A DNA stretch of 64,000 bases. It comes from Sphingomicrobium astaxanthinifaciens (lineage in GTDB: Bacteria > Pseudomonadota > Alphaproteobacteria > Sphingomonadales > Sphingomonadaceae). The position numbers were made by a program, and so were the translations under genes. This document shows, in pieces, positions 1 through 7,289 of the stretch. Each line of letters starts with the position of its first letter. The stretch's first letter is position 1. The stretch covers positions 963,501-1,027,500 of the forward strand of contig NZ_JAKNYM010000002.1 of the NCBI RefSeq assembly GCF_022865105.1, in the 5' to 3' direction. A model generated the notes under the pieces. That model was not told the DNA's origin and ran no database searches. It was given only the letters and a program-made list of their open reading frames with translations.

Positions 1-571
1 GGCTGATGTTGTTCACCAGCGCCACCGTCGGGCGATAGAGCGCGATCGAGCCGTCGCTCTCGTCGACCTCGGCGACGAACAGGTCGGGGTCGCCCACCAG
101 CGCCGAGGCGAAGGGGGCGTGGGGGCCGGCGAAATTCTTCATCACCGCACCGTTCATGACCGTGGGCGAGCGCGCGGCCTCGTGCAGGATCCAGCCCGCC
201 ATCCCGGTCACGGTCGACTTGCCCGAGGTGCCGCCGATGGCGATCGAGGTGGCCGCGGCGTTGAGCAGTTCGGCGAGCAGTTCGGGGCGCGCCTTGCGCT
301 CGAGCCCGAGTTCGCGCGCCCGCACCACGTCGGGCACCTCGTCCTCGACCGCCGCCGAGGCGACGAGCACATGACCGGGGGCCAGCCCCGACCCGTCCTG
401 GTCGTGCAGGGCGATGCCGAGGCTGCGCAGGTAATCGAACTTGGCGGCCATCCGGCCCGCATCGAGGCTGCGATCGGACCCCGCCACGGCGGCGCCGCGC
501 GCCTTCATGATGGCAGCGAGCGGGAGCATGCCCGACCCGCCGATGCCGCAGAAGAAATAGCCATTGTCCAT
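1..571 (-). CDS. Mur ligase family protein, MurC/Mpl-like (3' end cut by window edge)
   Basis: This is the N-terminal 190 residues of a Mur ligase, an ATP-dependent enzyme that joins UDP-MurNAc to an amino acid or peptide during cell-wall synthesis or recycling. The start is the ATG at 571. A glycine-rich Rossmann start ([10 protein letters not shown]) leads to the ATP P-loop [12 protein letters not shown], and further on EVDESDGSI matches the acidic patch of the family. The P-loop reads GTSGKS rather than the usual GTHGKT, so this may not be MurC itself. It diverges from an LD-carboxypeptidase gene 46 bases away, which favours a recycling role like Mpl, but that is inference. The C-terminal domain lies outside the window. 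Confidence 0.82.
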   Translation of the reverse strand, partial: MDNGYFFCGIGGSGMLPLAAIMKARGAAVAGSDRSLDAGRMAAKFDYLRSLGIALHDQDGSGLAPGHVLVASAAVEDEVPDVVRARELGLERKARPELLAELLNAAATSIAIGGTSGKSTVTGMAGWILHEAARSPTVMNGAVMKNFAGPHAPFASALVGDPDLFVAEVDESDGSIALYRPTVALVNNIS

Positions 572-617
572 GGCTCCTGCCCTATGCGATGCCGGGGGCG
601 TGAGCAATGGAGGACGC

Positions 618-1427
618 ATGCGGATCGGGGTGGTTGCGCCGAGTTGCCCGGTGAGCGAGGCGGTTGTCGAACAGGCGCGCGCGCGGGCCGAGGCGGCGGG
701 GGCCGAACTGGTCGTGCATCCGCAGGTTTTCGCCAGCGAGGGGCATTTCGCGGGCTCGGACGCGGTGCGCTGCGAGGCGCTGCTCGAGATGCTCGGCGAC
801 GAGCGCATCGACTGGATCTGGTGCGCGCGCGGAGGCTATGGCTCCAACCGGATCGCCGCCGAAGTCGCCGACCGGCTGCCCGCGCGCGCGCTGGGCAAGA
901 AGGTGATGGGCTATTCGGACGCGGGGTTCCTCCTGTCGGCGCTACACAAGGCGGGGCTCGAGGTGGCGCACGGGCCGATACCCGCCGATGCCGCGCGCGA
1001 GGGCGGCGAGGCGGCGCTCGACCGGGCGCTCGCGTGGATGGTGCGCGGCGATACAACCGCGCTCGAACCGGATCTGGCGGCGGACCGGCCGAGCTATGCC
1101 TTCAACCTCGAGGTGCTGGTGTCGATGCTCGGCACGCCGATCGCGCCCGACCTTGGCGGCGCCGAACTGCTGATCGAGGAGGTCGCCGAATATCAATATG
1201 CAAGCGACCGCGCGCTGTTCGCGCTGACCCGGCAGCCGGTCCGCCCGGCGAGCCTGCGGATGGGGCGTTTCTGCGCGGTCCCCGAAAATGACCGCCCCTT
1301 CGGCGAGGCGGCCGAGGCGATGGTGCGGCGTTGGTGCGAGGACAGCGGGATCGCCTACCGCGGCCGCGCTGCGATCGGCCATGACGCCGACAATCGCATC
1401 GTCCCGTTCGGCACGCGCGAACGCTGA
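618..1427 (+). CDS. LD-carboxypeptidase (peptidase S66 family)
   Basis: This 269-residue protein matches the S66 LD-carboxypeptidases, which remove the terminal D-alanine from murein tetrapeptides and so feed peptidoglycan recycling. The N-terminal [11 protein letters not shown] strand, the [10 protein letters not shown] motif near residue 70, the likely nucleophile Ser100 in GYSDAG, acidic residues near 187-188 and His255 in IGHD form the family's Ser-Glu-His set. The ATG at 618 follows GGAGG with short spacing; reading the frame further upstream runs into the neighbour's promoter. It is slightly shorter than typical members of about 300 residues. It diverges from the Mur ligase gene, and the two together suggest a murein tripeptide salvage pair. 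Confidence 0.88.
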   Translation: MRIGVVAPSCPVSEAVVEQARARAEAAGAELVVHPQVFASEGHFAGSDAVRCEALLEMLGDERIDWIWCARGGYGSNRIAAEVADRLPARALGKKVMGYSDAGFLLSALHKAGLEVAHGPIPADAAREGGEAALDRALAWMVRGDTTALEPDLAADRPSYAFNLEVLVSMLGTPIAPDLGGAELLIEEVAEYQYASDRALFALTRQPVRPASLRMGRFCAVPENDRPFGEAAEAMVRRWCEDSGIAYRGRAAIGHDADNRIVPFGTRER

Positions 1428-1514
1428 ACCCCAAAAAGCGCGATTTCCCCTCTTGCGCCCTTCGGTCAAGGCGGCTCTACTCGCCTCCTTACTTAACAGG
1501 AGGGCCAATTTATC

Positions 1515-1790
1515 ATGGCAGACAATAAGAGCGGGACGGGGCGCAAGGCAGGGGGCGGTCTCGCCCGTCCGGTAACCCCTTCGCCCGCACTGGCCGCAGT
1601 GGTCGGTCCGACCCCGCTTCCGCGTAGCGAAGTCGTCTCGAAGATGTGGGCCTATATCAAGTCCAACAATCTCCAGAATCCCCAGAATAAGCGGGAAATC
1701 ATGGCCGACGACAAGCTGCGTCCGATTTTCGGCCAGGACAAGGTGACGATGTTCGAGATGAACAAGCACCTGTCCAAGCACCTCTCCTAG
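1515..1790 (+). CDS. SWIB/MDM2 domain-containing protein
   Basis: A 91-residue protein made almost entirely of one SWIB domain. After a basic, glycine-rich tail of about 25 residues come LPRSEVVSKMWAYIKSNNLQ, then NPQNKREIMADDKL and the closing FEMNKHLSKHL. SWIB domains are common in eukaryotic chromatin remodellers and occur as stand-alone proteins in Chlamydiae and alphaproteobacteria, where the role is not settled; DNA association is plausible. The ATG follows AGGAGGG at good spacing. It stands alone, with a strong terminator directly downstream. Confidence 0.88.
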   Translation: MADNKSGTGRKAGGGLARPVTPSPALAAVVGPTPLPRSEVVSKMWAYIKSNNLQNPQNKREIMADDKLRPIFGQDKVTMFEMNKHLSKHLS

Positions 1791-1831
1791 GAGCGGGCGC
1801 CGCGCGTCCGCGGGACGCGCATGGCAGACGA

Positions 1832-1871
1832 GGGGGTCGCGCCGAGCTTCGGGCTCGCGCGGCCCCTTTTT
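1832..1871 (+). terminator. Rho-independent terminator after the SWIB gene
   Basis: A GC-rich stem of about 14 pairs, with one wobble and one bulged C, closes a TTCG-type loop (GAGC-TTCGG-GCTC at the apex) and is followed by five T residues. It lies 40 bases after the SWIB stop codon. Confidence 0.85.
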
Positions 1872-1997
1872 CGTGACGAATCGGTGCCCGTACGGGGGGC
1901 GGGGCGGCGATGAACCGCCCGGCGCCGCGCCGAACCGGCGTGGCATTGCGGTGACAGTGCCCCCGCCGCCGCCGGTGCGCGGCGCCCCGCTGGCGGG

Positions 1998-2747
1998 TCA
2001 GTGCTGGCCGCGAAAGGCGGTGGCGAGCGGCGAGGACGTGACCGGATAGCCGCGGCCCTCGGGGATCTTGAGGACCTTCACGCCCCCCTCCTCCTCGACC
2101 CACGGGACGATCGTCTCGACGGGGTGCGCGGCGGCATCGGCGAAGACCGCGTCGATGGTGGACGCCTGGGCGAGCCGTTCGAGGTTGCGCAGGGTGGGGA
2201 AGATGGCGTGCGCGCGCCCGGCGGCGATCTCCTCGAGCATGGCGGCCGGCGCGATCCAGCGCGAGGCGGCGACCTCGCTGTGCTGGTGGACCAGCGCGGG
2301 CAGGCCGGCGGGGGCGCGGGCGATCAGGAACCAGGTATCGAAGCGGCGCTTGAGGTTGAGGTTGGGGGCCCAGCGGGCAAAGCGCGAGCAGGCCTCGGGC
2401 GCAAGGCTGAGCCCGTGTTCGGCCAGCAGCCCGAGCAGCGGCTCGCCCGCCAGCAGCCCGGCCTGCAGCGCGGCGAGCGTCGCGGGGCGGGGCAGGGGCT
2501 CGAGCCCGACCGCGATCCCGACCTCCTCGATCAGTTCGCGGATCGCCGCCACGGTGTCCGCGGGCGCGTCCGGGTGCGCCGCGTCGGCGGGGTCGATGCG
2601 CCCGCCGGGCCAGACCCATGCCCCCGCGGCAAAGGCCATGTGCGCGGTTCGCTGCACCATCAGCGTCTCGGGGGCGCCATCGGCCCCCTCGCGCAGGAGA
2701 ATGATGGTGGCCGCCGGAATGGCGGGGGGCAGGTCGGGATCGGTCAT
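1998..2747 (-). CDS. Nudix hydrolase
   Basis: A 249-residue Nudix-fold hydrolase, predicted to cleave a nucleoside diphosphate linked to another group; the substrate cannot be read from the sequence. The Nudix box is visible as GGRIDP...AAIRELIEEVGIAVG, with the REL-x-EE-x-G core intact. The length and the FDTWFLIARAP segment resemble the NUDT7/NUDT19-type CoA or broad-range hydrolases, but this is only a resemblance. I chose the ATG at 2747 because it follows AAGGTAG. A longer in-frame start at 2795 falls inside the terminator of the upstream gene and is unlikely. Confidence 0.85.
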   Translation of the reverse strand: MTDPDLPPAIPAATIILLREGADGAPETLMVQRTAHMAFAAGAWVWPGGRIDPADAAHPDAPADTVAAIRELIEEVGIAVGLEPLPRPATLAALQAGLLAGEPLLGLLAEHGLSLAPEACSRFARWAPNLNLKRRFDTWFLIARAPAGLPALVHQHSEVAASRWIAPAAMLEEIAAGRAHAIFPTLRNLERLAQASTIDAVFADAAAHPVETIVPWVEEEGGVKVLKIPEGRGYPVTSSPLATAFRGQH

Positions 2748-2776
2748 GGCGGCTACCTTGCCCCGGGTCGAGGCAG

Positions 2777-2810
2777 GAAAAAAGGCCGGAAGCACGAGGC
2801 TCCCGGCCTT
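2777..2810 (-). terminator. Rho-independent terminator after the small lipoprotein genes
   Basis: On the minus strand an AAGGCCGG/CCGGCCTT stem with extra inner pairs is followed by a run of T residues. It ends the transcript carrying the 3134-3382 and 2843-3109 genes and separates it from the Nudix gene. Confidence 0.85.
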
Positions 2811-2842
2811 GTCGTTGACGGCGTTGCCGGGACCGGCAGGGG

Positions 2843-3109
2843 TCAGAGCCCGACCACGTCCTCGGTCTCGGCCTCGGTGCCGACGACATCGCTGGTGTCG
2901 ATTTCGTCGACCGCGGGCGCGGCGGGTTCGCTCGCCACCTCGTCCTCGACGACCACCGGTTCCTCGATCACCTCGTCGAGGCTGGCGGCGTCGGCGTCAT
3001 AGCTGTCGTCGATCAGCGTCTCGTCGACCGTTTCCTCGTCGGCCTCGCTCGCGCAGGCACTAAGCGAGAGGGCGGTGGCGCCGATCAGCGCGACGGTGAA
3101 CTTGTGCAT
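2843..3109 (-). CDS. small acidic lipoprotein, unknown function
   Basis: An 88-residue predicted lipoprotein. A short signal peptide (MHKFTVALIGATALSLSAC) ends in a lipobox with the cysteine at residue 19, followed by about 70 residues dominated by Asp, Glu, Val and Ala with almost no positive charge. I do not recognise a domain. An in-frame ATG three codons upstream (3118) is also possible; neither has a strong ribosome site. The gene sits 24 bases after the 3134-3382 lipoprotein gene and has no promoter of its own that I can see, so the two are probably cotranscribed from the EcfG-type promoter upstream. Confidence 0.7.
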   Translation of the reverse strand: MHKFTVALIGATALSLSACASEADEETVDETLIDDSYDADAASLDEVIEEPVVVEDEVASEPAAPAVDEIDTSDVVGTEAETEDVVGL

Positions 3110-3133
3110 CGCTCGCATCTTGTCGCGCCGACC

Positions 3134-3382
3134 CTAGAGGTCGCCCTCCGCCTGTTCCTCGGCGACTTCGCCTTCCTGCTCGAGCTGCTCGGCCTGCTGT
3201 TCGAGCGCCTCGGCCTCGGCTTCCATGCCGGCGTCCTCGGCGGCATCGGCCCGGTCCTCGACCGATTTGACTTGGTCCTCGTAGCTTTCCGCCACGGCGT
3301 CGCCGGCGTCATCTTCGGCCGGATTGCAGGCGGCCAGGGCCAGCGCGGCGGTACCGGTCAGAGCAAAGACAATATTCCGCAT
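3134..3382 (-). CDS. small acidic lipoprotein, coiled-coil-like (paralogue A)
   Basis: An 82-residue predicted lipoprotein. The signal peptide MRNIVFALTGTAALALAAC ends in the lipobox LAAC; the mature part is rich in Glu, Ala and Gln with a heptad-like pattern (EALEQQAEQLEQEGEVAEEQ) suggesting a helical coil. Its start NPAEDDAGDAVAE nearly equals that of the neighbour at 3572-3853, so the two are paralogues. The ATG at 3382 is preceded by AAGGGA; a longer frame upstream lacks a signal sequence. The EcfG-type promoter at 3469-3493 makes stress induction likely. The function is unknown. Confidence 0.75.
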   Translation of the reverse strand: MRNIVFALTGTAALALAACNPAEDDAGDAVAESYEDQVKSVEDRADAAEDAGMEAEAEALEQQAEQLEQEGEVAEEQAEGDL

Positions 3383-3468
3383 GAGTGTGATTCCCTTGAT
3401 GGAGATCGGTTGGTGGACATCGATGGCGCGATACCTGCCTTGTCGACAGCGCATCGCGGACCCCGATC

Positions 3469-3493
3469 AACGGGATCCGCGCCAATTGGTTCC
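3469..3493 (-). promoter_or_regulatory. EcfG-type (general stress sigma factor) promoter for the 3134-3382 gene
   Basis: On the minus strand GGAAC is followed by a 16-base spacer and CGTT, the -35/-10 pattern of alphaproteobacterial sigma-EcfG promoters. It lies about 87 bases before the start codon at 3382 and aligns with the equivalent promoter of the paralogue at 3926-3951. Confidence 0.75.
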
Positions 3494-3571
3494 GCCCCCT
3501 CGGGCGAAAATCAATCGCCCGCCTCGACGACGCGGTGCGTCCCCGAGACGGGCGGTTGGAAGGGCCGAGTC

Positions 3572-3853
3572 TTACTCGACTTCGTCGAGCTCGGACGCGA
3601 TTTCGCGCGCGTCCTCGACATCGCCCTCGGCGAGTTCTTCATTGGCCTCGGCGACGATGTTCGACTTTTCCGCCGCCGCTTCGAGCTCTTCTTCCATCGC
3701 TTCGGTGGACGCGTCGTCAGCGGCTTCCTCGAGCATTTCGGTGCGCTCTTCGCCGGCTTCGGCGACCGCGTCACCCGCAGCGTCTTCGGCCGGGTTGCAC
3801 GCGGCAAGACCCAGAGCAGCGACACCGGTCAGAGCAAAAGCAAATTTCTTCAT
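3572..3853 (-). CDS. small acidic lipoprotein (paralogue B)
   Basis: A 93-residue predicted lipoprotein with signal peptide MKKFAFALTGVAALGLAAC and the lipobox LAAC, then an Ala/Glu-rich acidic helix. NPAEDAAGDAVAEAGEE matches the start of paralogue A at 3134-3382. The ATG at 3853 follows AGGGGAAT. An EcfG-type promoter lies upstream at 3926-3951, and the intergenic sequence between promoter and gene is also recognisably copied between the two paralogues, so gene and control region were duplicated as one unit. No known domain is visible. Small acidic, entericidin-like envelope proteins are common in stress regulons, but the role here is inference. Confidence 0.75.
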   Translation of the reverse strand: MKKFAFALTGVAALGLAACNPAEDAAGDAVAEAGEERTEMLEEAADDASTEAMEEELEAAAEKSNIVAEANEELAEGDVEDAREIASELDEVE

Positions 3854-3925
3854 CGACGTATTCCCCTAGAATATGATCGTTCGGCGATGCCTGCCGTTGC
3901 GACAGCACATCTACTGAACCGCATC

Positions 3926-3951
3926 AACGACGGTTCGCCAGCAATGGTTCC
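3926..3951 (-). promoter_or_regulatory. EcfG-type promoter for the 3572-3853 gene
   Basis: On the minus strand GGAAC, a 17-base spacer and CGTT match the sigma-EcfG consensus. The site lies about 73 bases upstream of the start codon at 3853, within a block shared with the paralogue's promoter region. Confidence 0.78.
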
Positions 3952-3977
3952 GCCCCTAGAACGGGTTTGTCAATCTC

Positions 3978-4006
3978 TTGTCTCGGGGGGGCTCACGGCC
4001 TATCTA
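3978..4006 (+). promoter_or_regulatory. housekeeping promoter of the tmRNA gene
   Basis: TTGTCT and TATCTA are separated by exactly 17 bases, a good sigma-70-type match. This places the transcription start near 4012, where the stable GCCGG-GCAA-CCGGC hairpin of the RNA begins. Confidence 0.6.
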
Positions 4007-4011
4007 GGAGG

Positions 4012-4275
4012 AGCCGGGCAACCGGCTATGTCGGTAGAGTATCGGATGGAATAGGCGTTTCGGACCCGGGGGGCAGTACCCCGGCGCCTCCACCAAGAGC
4101 CCCGAAGGTGCAATTCGCCGGGGCTCCTGACGGGGGCGAAATAGGATCGACGAGCGCAATAAAGATCCGGTTGCCGATCGGTAGGAGACCACCGCAAAGG
4201 CTCGTTCACACAAGTGCTAACGATAACGAAGCACTCGCTATTGCTGCGTAACCCCACGGCTAACGCCTAAGGTTA
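4012..4275 (+). ncRNA. ssrA: tmRNA, circularly permuted two-piece form
   Basis: tmRNA rescues stalled ribosomes and adds a degradation tag. As in other alphaproteobacteria the gene is permuted. The acceptor piece comes first and ends in CGCCTCC-A-CCA (4085-4095). A spacer follows that folds as GAGCCCCG...CGGGGCTC. The coding piece then starts GGGGGCGAAATAGG at 4132. The two ends pair as a seven-pair acceptor stem with the G3-U70 wobble that alanyl-tRNA synthetase reads. The tag reading frame 4216-4251 encodes ANDNEALAIAA and a stop, typical of alphaproteobacterial tags. The T arm CCGGGG/CCCCGG closes an unusual loop GGCAGTA. The outer ends (about 4012 and 4275) are estimates. Any protein called across this region is false. 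Confidence 0.93.
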
Positions 4276-4297
4276 CAATGAAATAAGCGCGGTCGGA

Positions 4298-4431
4298 CCC
4301 CACCGGGCAACAGAAGGGGATTCCAGCGGCCGGAGGGTGCCGGGCAACAGAAACCCTCCACCTTTTCTCGCTGCGCATCATTCTCGGCAGCCCGACACAC
4401 CAACGACGCGGGTGCCGGGCAACACGAACCC
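4298..4431. repeat. cluster of three hairpins with the same loop
   Basis: Three inverted repeats share the loop CCGGGCAACA(G/C)(A/G)A but have different stems: CCCC/GGGG (4298-4319), GGAGGGT/ACCCTCC (4332-4359) and GGGT/ACCC (4410-4431). The segment GAACCCTCCACCTTTGCTCG after the third copy is nearly repeated after the second. It looks like a small REP-type intergenic repeat family, and the first hairpin may also end the tmRNA transcript. Apart from this the gap 4276-4570 holds no gene I can support. Confidence 0.6.
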
Positions 4432-4570
4432 TCCACCTTTGCTCGTCCCTTCCATCGAAATGAGCGGCCCGTTGGTCGGCTTGTCGACGGCCTGCATTGC
4501 GCTTTCGCGCCGGTGGGCGCATCGTTGCGCGCATCAAACGACGTCGACGGAAAACCCAGGGGACGGATCC

Positions 4571-6616
4571 ATGACACGCCTTGCCTTGCTCACCACCGCC
4601 TTGTTCGCGTCCACCGCCGCCATCGCGCAGCCGACCCCGGTCGAGGAGCTGATGGTGCCGCCCGAGAATGCCGAGAAGTGGGTGTTCCTGTCCGAGGCCG
4701 GGGTGCATGGCGAGCAGTATCGCTGGCAGCTCGACAATGGCTGCATGGCCTATCGCGACAGCACCAACCTGCGCGGCTGGACCGGCGAGACCGACGAGAC
4801 CGTCTGCTATGGCGAGGATGGGCTGCCCGAGACGATCACCATCCGCGGCAAGTCGCCCTTCGGCGTTGCCGACGAGACCTATGTCGTCGAGGACGGGGTG
4901 GCGCGCTGGAAGACCGAGACCGAGGAGGGAGAGGCGCCCTATGACGGCGACTTCTACTGGGCGGCCAATGGCCTGACGCTGGCATTCAACGACGCCATCG
5001 GCGCCATCCGCGCGAGCGAGGGCGAGCTCAAGCTGCTGCCCTCGGGGGTGGCGCGGCTGGAGCCGACGGGGCGAACGCTCGAGGTCACCTCGTCGCAGGG
5101 CGAGACCGAGACCATCTCGCTGCATTACCTGTCGGGGGTGGGCACGCAGCCCTATCCGATCTGGCTCGATGACGACGACAGTTTCTTCGGCTTTTTCTCC
5201 ACGCTCGGGCTGCTGCCCGAGGGCTATGAGGGGATCATCCCGCAGCTCAAGGCGGTGCAGGCGCAGGCCGGGCTCGAGGCCACCGCCGCACTGTCGGCCA
5301 AATATATGAACGAGCAGGCGCGGGCCCCCGTGTTGTTCGACAACGTCAAGCTGTTCGACGCCGAGGCGCGGACCTTCCGCAAGGCGCAGGCGGTGCTGGT
5401 CGAGGACGGGGAGATCACGGCGATCGCGCCGGCGGGCTCGATCGCCGCCGAGGCGGGGATGCGGGTGGTCGATGGCACCGGCAAGACGCTGCTCCCCGGC
5501 CTGTGGGATGCGCATGCGCACTTCGGGCAGGACGATTGGAAGCTGCTCCAGAACATCGCCAGCGGCATCACCAGCTACCGTAGCCCGGGCGCGGAAATGG
5601 AATATGTCGTCGACAAGCGCGAGCGCGCCCAAGCGGGCACGCTGCTCGCCCCCGACATCTATGCCAGCGCCATCGTCGACAAGCAGCATCCGCTCGCGGC
5701 GCAGGGCGCGATGACGGTGAGCAGCGAGGCCGAAGCCATCGCCGCGGTGCGCGAGATCGCCGAGGCGGGGCTCTACGGGGTGAAATTCTACACCTCGATG
5801 AACCCCGATTGGATCGCGCCCGCGGCCGCGGTGGCGCATGAGCTCGGGCTCCACGTCTCGGGGCACGTGCCCGCGACGATGCGCCCGATCGAGGCGGTGC
5901 GCGCGGGTTATGACGAGATCACCCACCTCAATTTCGCGCTGATGCAGTTCCTGCCGCAGGAGGTGGTGGACGCCTCGAATACCAACCAGCGGCTCGAAGG
6001 ACCGATCACCTATGCCAAGGACGTCGACCTCGACAGCGCCGAGGTGGACGCCTTCATCGCCGAACTGGCACAGCGCGGCACGGTGGTCGACCCGACCATC
6101 ACCATCTTCGAGGACATGATCGTGCCGCCGCGCGACGGCACGCTGCCCAAGTCGGCGAAAGCCTGGGAGGGGCTGTGGCCCGCGACGATGGAGCGCGGCA
6201 TGAAGACGGGGGGCTACAAGTTGCTCGATGGCCTCACCTATGACGATTACCAGGCCAGCTACGACGTGATGGTCGGGCTGATCGGCAAGCTGCACGAGGG
6301 CGGGGTGACGCTGGTCGCGGGCACCGACGGGCAGGGCTACGAGCTGTTCCGCGAGATCGAGATCTACGAGGAGGCAGGGCTGAGCCGCGCCGATGCGCTG
6401 GCGACCGCAACCATCCTGCCCGCGCAGACGGCGGGGGTGGCTGACCGGTCGGGCTCGATCGAGGTGGGCAAGGAAGGCGACCTCATCCTCGTCGACGGCG
6501 ATGTCGAGGCCGAACTGGGGGCGCTGCGGCGGGTCGAGACGGTGGTGCTCAACGGCACCGTGATCGATGCGCGCAAGATGCGCCGCGACGTCGGCATCGG
6601 CGGCGATCCGAAGTAG
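4571..6616 (+). CDS. secreted amidohydrolase family protein (M38-like)
   Basis: A 681-residue exported metal-dependent amidohydrolase. The signal peptide MTRLALLTTALFASTAAIAQ is followed by about 240 residues without a recognised domain. The amidohydrolase fold then starts at VLFDNVKLFDAEARTF and carries the metal motif DAHAHFG (His315, His317), a later VSGHVPATM histidine and GTDGQGYE near the end. The closing segment (GSIEVGKEGDLILVDGDV) is typical of the imidazolonepropionase/prolidase-like subgroup. The ATG at 4571 follows AGGGGA; the frame upstream runs through the hairpin repeats and is not coding. The substrate is not predictable; secreted relatives act on dipeptides or cyclic amides. 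Confidence 0.85.
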   Translation: MTRLALLTTALFASTAAIAQPTPVEELMVPPENAEKWVFLSEAGVHGEQYRWQLDNGCMAYRDSTNLRGWTGETDETVCYGEDGLPETITIRGKSPFGVADETYVVEDGVARWKTETEEGEAPYDGDFYWAANGLTLAFNDAIGAIRASEGELKLLPSGVARLEPTGRTLEVTSSQGETETISLHYLSGVGTQPYPIWLDDDDSFFGFFSTLGLLPEGYEGIIPQLKAVQAQAGLEATAALSAKYMNEQARAPVLFDNVKLFDAEARTFRKAQAVLVEDGEITAIAPAGSIAAEAGMRVVDGTGKTLLPGLWDAHAHFGQDDWKLLQNIASGITSYRSPGAEMEYVVDKRERAQAGTLLAPDIYASAIVDKQHPLAAQGAMTVSSEAEAIAAVREIAEAGLYGVKFYTSMNPDWIAPAAAVAHELGLHVSGHVPATMRPIEAVRAGYDEITHLNFALMQFLPQEVVDASNTNQRLEGPITYAKDVDLDSAEVDAFIAELAQRGTVVDPTITIFEDMIVPPRDGTLPKSAKAWEGLWPATMERGMKTGGYKLLDGLTYDDYQASYDVMVGLIGKLHEGGVTLVAGTDGQGYELFREIEIYEEAGLSRADALATATILPAQTAGVADRSGSIEVGKEGDLILVDGDVEAELGALRRVETVVLNGTVIDARKMRRDVGIGGDPK

Positions 6617-6620
6617 GGGA

Positions 6621-6655
6621 AAGGGGCGGCGCCTCGCGGTGCCGCCCCTTGTCTT
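6621..6655 (+). terminator. terminator between the amidohydrolase and mscL
   Basis: AAGGGGCGGC and GCCGCCCCTT pair around a GCC-TCGC-GGT apex, followed by GTCTT. The two genes converge here and the stem may serve both. Confidence 0.75.
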
Positions 6656-6682
6656 GCGATCGCGAAACAGGCGTCCGGCGGC

Positions 6683-7135
6683 TCAGGCCACCGGGCGCTT
6701 TTTCAGTTCGTCGCGAATGTCCTGGAGCAGCTCGACCTCGGTCGGGCCCTTGGGGGCCGCGGGCGCGGCCTCTTCCTCGCGCTCGATCGCCTCGATCACC
6801 TTCTTCACCCAGCGCACGAGGAGGAAGATGATGAAGCCGAGGATGAGGAAATTGAGCACGGTCGTCAGGAACGCGCCCCAGCCGAGCACCGCGGCGCCCG
6901 CTTCCTTGAGCTCGCTGTAATTGGTGAGCGAGCCCTCATACCCCTCGGGCACGGGGCCGAGCAGGGTGAAATAGTTGGAGAAGTCGAGCCCGCCGAAGAC
7001 GACGCCGACCAGCGGCATGATGATGTCGTCGGTCAGCGCCTTGGTGATGAGCGCAAAGGCGCCGCCGATGATGACCGCCACGGCAAGGTCGATCACATTG
7101 CCCTTGGCGATGAACTTCTTGAAGTCAGCGAACAT
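6683..7135 (-). CDS. mscL: large-conductance mechanosensitive channel MscL
   Basis: MscL opens as a wide pore when membrane tension rises under osmotic downshock. The 150-residue protein starts with the amphipathic helix MFADFKKFIAKGNVIDLAVAV and the glycine-rich pore helix IIGGAFALITKALTDDIIMP. It has the periplasmic loop with GLDFSNYF, a second membrane helix VLNFLILGFIIFLLVRWVKK and a charged C-terminal helical bundle. The length is at the long end of the family. A GC-rich hairpin (GGGCGGCG/CGCCGCCC, 7155-7175) lies in the leader just before GGGGGA and the ATG. Confidence 0.97.
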   Translation of the reverse strand: MFADFKKFIAKGNVIDLAVAVIIGGAFALITKALTDDIIMPLVGVVFGGLDFSNYFTLLGPVPEGYEGSLTNYSELKEAGAAVLGWGAFLTTVLNFLILGFIIFLLVRWVKKVIEAIEREEEAAPAAPKGPTEVELLQDIRDELKKRPVA

Positions 7136-7289
7136 GGTTCCCCCCTTTGCGGGGCCGGGCGGCGCGGGACGCCGCCCTTCCCCCTGTTGTTACGGCCGCG
7201 AGCATATGCCATCGCGGCGCCATTGAAAGAGCTTTCCGACCGTCCTACCTAGCTAAGACACGAGTTTTTTCCACAAGGGGACCATCGTC

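Noticed and set aside
2748-2795. Longer start for the Nudix gene at 2795
   Set aside because: It would begin inside the terminator of the upstream lipoprotein gene; the ATG at 2747 has a ribosome site.
3967-4251. A 94-codon frame across 3967-4251
   Set aside because: It lies over the tmRNA gene and ends in the tmRNA tag frame; the RNA structure explains the sequence.
4238-6295. A 685-codon minus-strand frame opposite the amidohydrolase
   Set aside because: Same reason: shadow of a well-supported gene, with no motif or ribosome site.
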